This document shows positions 61,526 through 64,000 of a DNA stretch of 64,000 bases, piece by piece (positions within the stretch are counted from its first letter, which is position 1; every line of letters starts with the position of its first letter). The stretch is from contig NZ_CP013106.1 in NCBI RefSeq assembly GCF_001431725.1, positions 496,001 to 560,000 of the forward strand, written 5' to 3'. The notes beneath the pieces were generated by a model, which was not told where the DNA came from, did not search any database, and worked only from the letters and a program-made list of their open reading frames with translations. The DNA is from Halomonas huangheensis. Lineage in GTDB: Bacteria > Pseudomonadota > Gammaproteobacteria > Pseudomonadales > Halomonadaceae. A program made the translations under genes and the position numbers.

Positions 61526-62818
61526 TCATGGTGCTGTTGAACTGGTGTTCTGGTTCTGTGCCAGACAATGCAGCGCGCGGGCAATGATGGCGTGAGCCAA
61601 TTGCGACTTGGCCTGCGTTGGCTCCTGCTGGCGTTCAATATCGTTACCGTCACGCCAAAGTAGAATGGCGGCGTTGTTATCGCTACCGAAGCCCAGTTGC
61701 TGTTGAGAGACATCATTGGCCACAATCATGTCGAGGTTCTTGCGCTCGAGTTTTGATCGCGCATATGCCTCGACATCTCGCGTCTCGGCGGCAAATCCTA
61801 CCACCATGGGGCCGTCGGACATTGCAGAAATGGTGGCGATGATATCCGGATTCTTGACCAGCTTCAGGGTCAACTCCTGCTCACCATCGACCTTCTTGAT
61901 CTTGTGCTCGGCAGTGGTTGCGGCGCGATAGTCGGCGACTGCGGCACAGCCGATGAAGATGTCGCAATCTGTGGCGATGTCCTGTGCGACCTCGAGCATC
62001 TGCTCGGCGGTTTCCACATCGATGCGGGTCACACCTGCCGGGGTGGGCCGGTCAACTGGACCGGTGATCAGTGTGACCTGTGCACCACTGGCTCGAGCGG
62101 CTTCGGCGAGGGCAAACCCCATCTTGCCTGAACTGTGGTTTGACAGGTAGCGCACTGGGTCCAGTGGTTCTCGAGTGGGGCCTGCAGTGATCACGATATG
62201 TCGTTCACTGGCGAACAGATCGGCTGCAGTAATCGTCCCCGTGTCGAGCATCAGTGCAGCGATGTCATCTGGTTCCAACATCCGTCCTGGACCGACGTCG
62301 CCACAGGCCTGGTCGCCTGCGGCGGGGCCCAGCAGCGTCCAACCGTCCTGGCGCAACTGTTCGGCGTTGCGTTGAGTGGCGGGATGGCGCCACATGGCCT
62401 GATTCATTGCTGGTGCCATCAGTTTTTCGGCATCACTGGCCAGGCACAGCGTGGTCAACAGATCGTCAGCCTGGCCCTGGGCCAGGCGTGCCATCAGGTC
62501 GGCAGTCGCCGGTGCGATCAGGATACGGTCGGCCCAGCGTGCCAGCTCGATATGCCCCATCCCAAGCTCGGCAGTGGGGTCCAGCAAGGATGTTCTTACT
62601 GCGCGTCCGGTCAGCGCCTGGAGTGTCAGCGGAGTAATGAAAGCCTGAGCACCTTCGGTCATTACCACCTGTACCTCGCAGCCTGCCTGTACCAACAGGC
62701 GGGCCAGAAAGGCACTCTTGTAGGCGGCGATACCGGCACTGATGCCGAGCAGTACTCGCTGTCCCGGGAGAAGCGACCCCGAGGGTGTGGAGGGGGATGG
62801 CTGATCAGGGGCTGACAT
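61526..62818 (-). CDS. coaBC: Bifunctional CoaBC (phosphopantothenoylcysteine decarboxylase / synthetase)
   Basis: A 430-aa flavoenzyme. The N-terminal CoaC decarboxylase has GISAGIAAYK, an active-site His in GHIELARWAD, PAMNQAMW and a substrate-binding Cys flap near GDQACGDVGPGRM. The C-terminal CoaB synthetase has ITAGPTREPLDPVRYLSNHSSGKMG and KIKK. It makes 4'-phosphopantetheine for CoA. ATG 62818 is preferred over ATG 62848 because it is closest to the family start; the RBS is weak for both. It is divergent from radC, the dfp-radC order of E. coli. Confidence 0.94.
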   Translation of the reverse strand: MSAPDQPSPSTPSGSLLPGQRVLLGISAGIAAYKSAFLARLLVQAGCEVQVVMTEGAQAFITPLTLQALTGRAVRTSLLDPTAELGMGHIELARWADRILIAPATADLMARLAQGQADDLLTTLCLASDAEKLMAPAMNQAMWRHPATQRNAEQLRQDGWTLLGPAAGDQACGDVGPGRMLEPDDIAALMLDTGTITAADLFASERHIVITAGPTREPLDPVRYLSNHSSGKMGFALAEAARASGAQVTLITGPVDRPTPAGVTRIDVETAEQMLEVAQDIATDCDIFIGCAAVADYRAATTAEHKIKKVDGEQELTLKLVKNPDIIATISAMSDGPMVVGFAAETRDVEAYARSKLERKNLDMIVANDVSQQQLGFGSDNNAAILLWRDGNDIERQQEPTQAKSQLAHAIIARALHCLAQNQNTSSTAP

Positions 62819-63033
62819 GGTTGATCCCGCACAGATAATCGGTCTCATACCTTACCACTGGTGTGCGATCATGCGTAGCCGCGCAGCTAGCCTGCGGTGA
62901 GTCGCAGTCTGACTAGACTGGTGAGTGAGCTGGTGAGCAAGCTGCCCTTGAGCGAAGCTCCGGCAAGGAATGCTGGGGCGGTGGGCGGGAAGGTCGAAAT
63001 AGACCGAGAAAATGAAAAAAGGGAGCGACAAGG

Positions 63034-63708
63034 ATGTCGATACGCCATTGGCCCTCAACCGAGCGGCCGCGAGAGAAACTGATCGGCCATGGCGCCGGTG
63101 CCCTTAGTGATGCCGAGTTGTTGGCGATTATTCTGCGTGTTGGTACGGCAGGGGTTTCTGCTGTCGACCTTGCGCGAGAAATGTTGGTGGCATTTGGTGG
63201 CTTGCGATCATTGCTGGAAGTTGGTCACGATCAGTTCTGTGCCCATCGTGGCCTGGGGACAGCAACCTGGGTTCAGCTTCAGGCGGGGCAGGAGCTGGCG
63301 CGTAGACACCTGGCTTGCCAGCTCGACAAGGGCGAGGCGTTGACTGCTCCGGGCCTGGTGCGGCGTTATCTTTCTGCGCAGTTGCGTCATCTTGATCATG
63401 AGGTGTTTGCGGCGATCTTTCTCGATACTCAGCATCGGGTAATTCGTTTTGAAGTGTTGTTTCAGGGCACACTCGACAGCGCCTCTGTCTACCCTCGAGA
63501 AGTCGCCAAGCGCGCACTGGCGCTGGGGGCGGGTGCGCTTATCATTGCCCACAACCATCCCTCGGGAGTGGCCGAGCCCAGTGATGCTGATCGCCGCATC
63601 ACCGAGCGCCTGCGCGAGGCGTTGGCGTTGTTCGACATCCGAGTGTTGGATCATTTTGTGGTTGGTGATGGAGAAGTGGTGTCTTTTGCCGAGCGAGGTT
63701 GGGTATAA
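63034..63708 (+). CDS. radC: RadC family JAB/MPN-domain protein
   Basis: A 224-aa protein with an N-terminal helix-hairpin-helix region (about 1-90, [17 protein letters not shown]) and a C-terminal JAMM metalloprotease-like domain. The latter has HNHPSG (173-178) with a downstream Asp (SDAD), the zinc ligands. The E. coli name came from a mutation later mapped elsewhere, so its role is unclear. Its -10-like TATAAT overlaps the stop codon and could serve the downstream genes. Confidence 0.93.
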   Translation: MSIRHWPSTERPREKLIGHGAGALSDAELLAIILRVGTAGVSAVDLAREMLVAFGGLRSLLEVGHDQFCAHRGLGTATWVQLQAGQELARRHLACQLDKGEALTAPGLVRRYLSAQLRHLDHEVFAAIFLDTQHRVIRFEVLFQGTLDSASVYPREVAKRALALGAGALIIAHNHPSGVAEPSDADRRITERLREALALFDIRVLDHFVVGDGEVVSFAERGWV

Positions 63709-64000
63709 TACCGCCATGCTCGAGAATCGCGGTACAGCCGATGGCTGTGCAGTGGCTCTCACTGTCGAGCGCAGGTTCAGGATTCTCTGCTCCGAATATC
63801 GGAGCAGAGCCGTGTCTTGCAGCTTTTTCCGGTGTTTTTCTTGCCTGTAGGGCAGGGGTCTGGTATAAAGTGCACCCTTTGAATTCCCTTGGGTCAAAAG
63901 CACGGGGCTTATGTCATGGGCTAGAGGTGCCGTTGTGGCACGATTTGCCAGTCAAATGGCGGTCGTTTCACTGCAGTCTTCGTCCTTCCCGGTTTGCCCG
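63709..64000 (+). promoter_or_regulatory. Region downstream of radC: hairpin and promoter, probably for rpmB beyond the window
   Basis: No credible gene. TATAAT (63704-63709) overlaps the radC stop. CTCTGCTCCGA / TCGGAGCAGAG (63785-63809) is a perfect 11-bp hairpin with a 3-nt loop and T-rich sequence after it, a probable radC terminator. TTGCCT (63841-63846) - 17 nt - TATAAA (63864-63869) is a good sigma-70 promoter. In E. coli and relatives rpmB-rpmG follow radC, so this likely drives them. Confidence 0.65.

Noticed and set aside
63717..63850. 44-codon frame after radC (MLENRGTADG...)
   Set aside because: Crosses a perfect terminator-like hairpin, lacks an RBS and resembles no known protein; the region is better explained as terminator plus rpmB promoter.

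Overview
The window is a stretch of chromosome from a gammaproteobacterium of the Halomonadaceae type (Halomonas/Chromohalobacter/Cobetia relatives). Support comes from the 16S rRNA (for example GTAACGAGCGC at the 1100 region and a Halomonas-like variable region), high-GC codon use, and Pseudomonas/Oceanospirillales-like gene order: murJ-ribF-ileS-lspA-fkpB-ispH next to minor pilins and thiO, rsmD divergent from ftsYEX-rpoH, and algC-dut-coaBC divergent from radC. Nearly everything is core housekeeping. I see no prophage, transposase, CRISPR array, toxin-antitoxin pair or defence island.

Layout. 1-6536: the end of murJ, ribF (with an unusual C-terminal tail), ileS, lspA, fkpB and ispH, all on the plus strand. 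6730-9133: a reduced type IV minor-pilin cluster (pilE-, pilV-, pilW- and pilX-like, with fimT convergent) lacking pilY1. 9261-18114: thiO, a small membrane protein, nadE, bamD divergent from rluD-pgeF, and clpB behind a clear sigma-32 promoter. 18115-24897: a possible small RNA, a sugar MFS transporter with a LacI-type operator, then branched-chain amino acid synthesis (ilvB-ilvH behind a long hairpin-rich leader, and ilvY divergent from ilvC). 25106-25948: pssA.

26088-31704: a complete rRNA operon (16S-23S-5S) with three stacked promoters, two boxA antitermination sites, long processing stems, and a 16S-23S spacer holding only a relic of tRNA-Ile. Downstream (31665-32500) is a gene-free region packed with short-looped GC palindromes, including a 103-bp element present twice. 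Heptamer repeats (CTTCTTC, GCTTATA and GCTACGA) recur in several intergenic gaps.

32500-41439 (minus): a secreted DUF4139 protein and an oligopeptide ABC importer with two binding proteins, OppB, OppC and a fused OppD-OppF ATPase. 41799-48490 (plus): prfB with the canonical +1 programmed frameshift, lysS, an acidic orphan protein, a DHA2-type MFS exporter, bolA, a candidate divergent psi subunit of DNA polymerase III (holD-like) and rimI. 48679-52803: zapB, an M20 amidohydrolase plus AbgT-type transporter pair and a LysR regulator. 52843-64000: rsmD, ftsY-ftsE-ftsX-rpoH, slmA, argB, algC, dut, coaBC, radC, and the promoter region presumably serving rpmB beyond the edge.

Genes that work together here: RpoH (56768) is the sigma factor expected to drive the clpB promoter at 15427. 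IlvB, IlvH and IlvC form the common isoleucine/valine pathway. ZapB, FtsE, FtsX and SlmA act at the division site. FtsY, LspA and BamD serve membrane and envelope protein biogenesis. All functions are inferred from the translated sequence and gene order; no database search was run.
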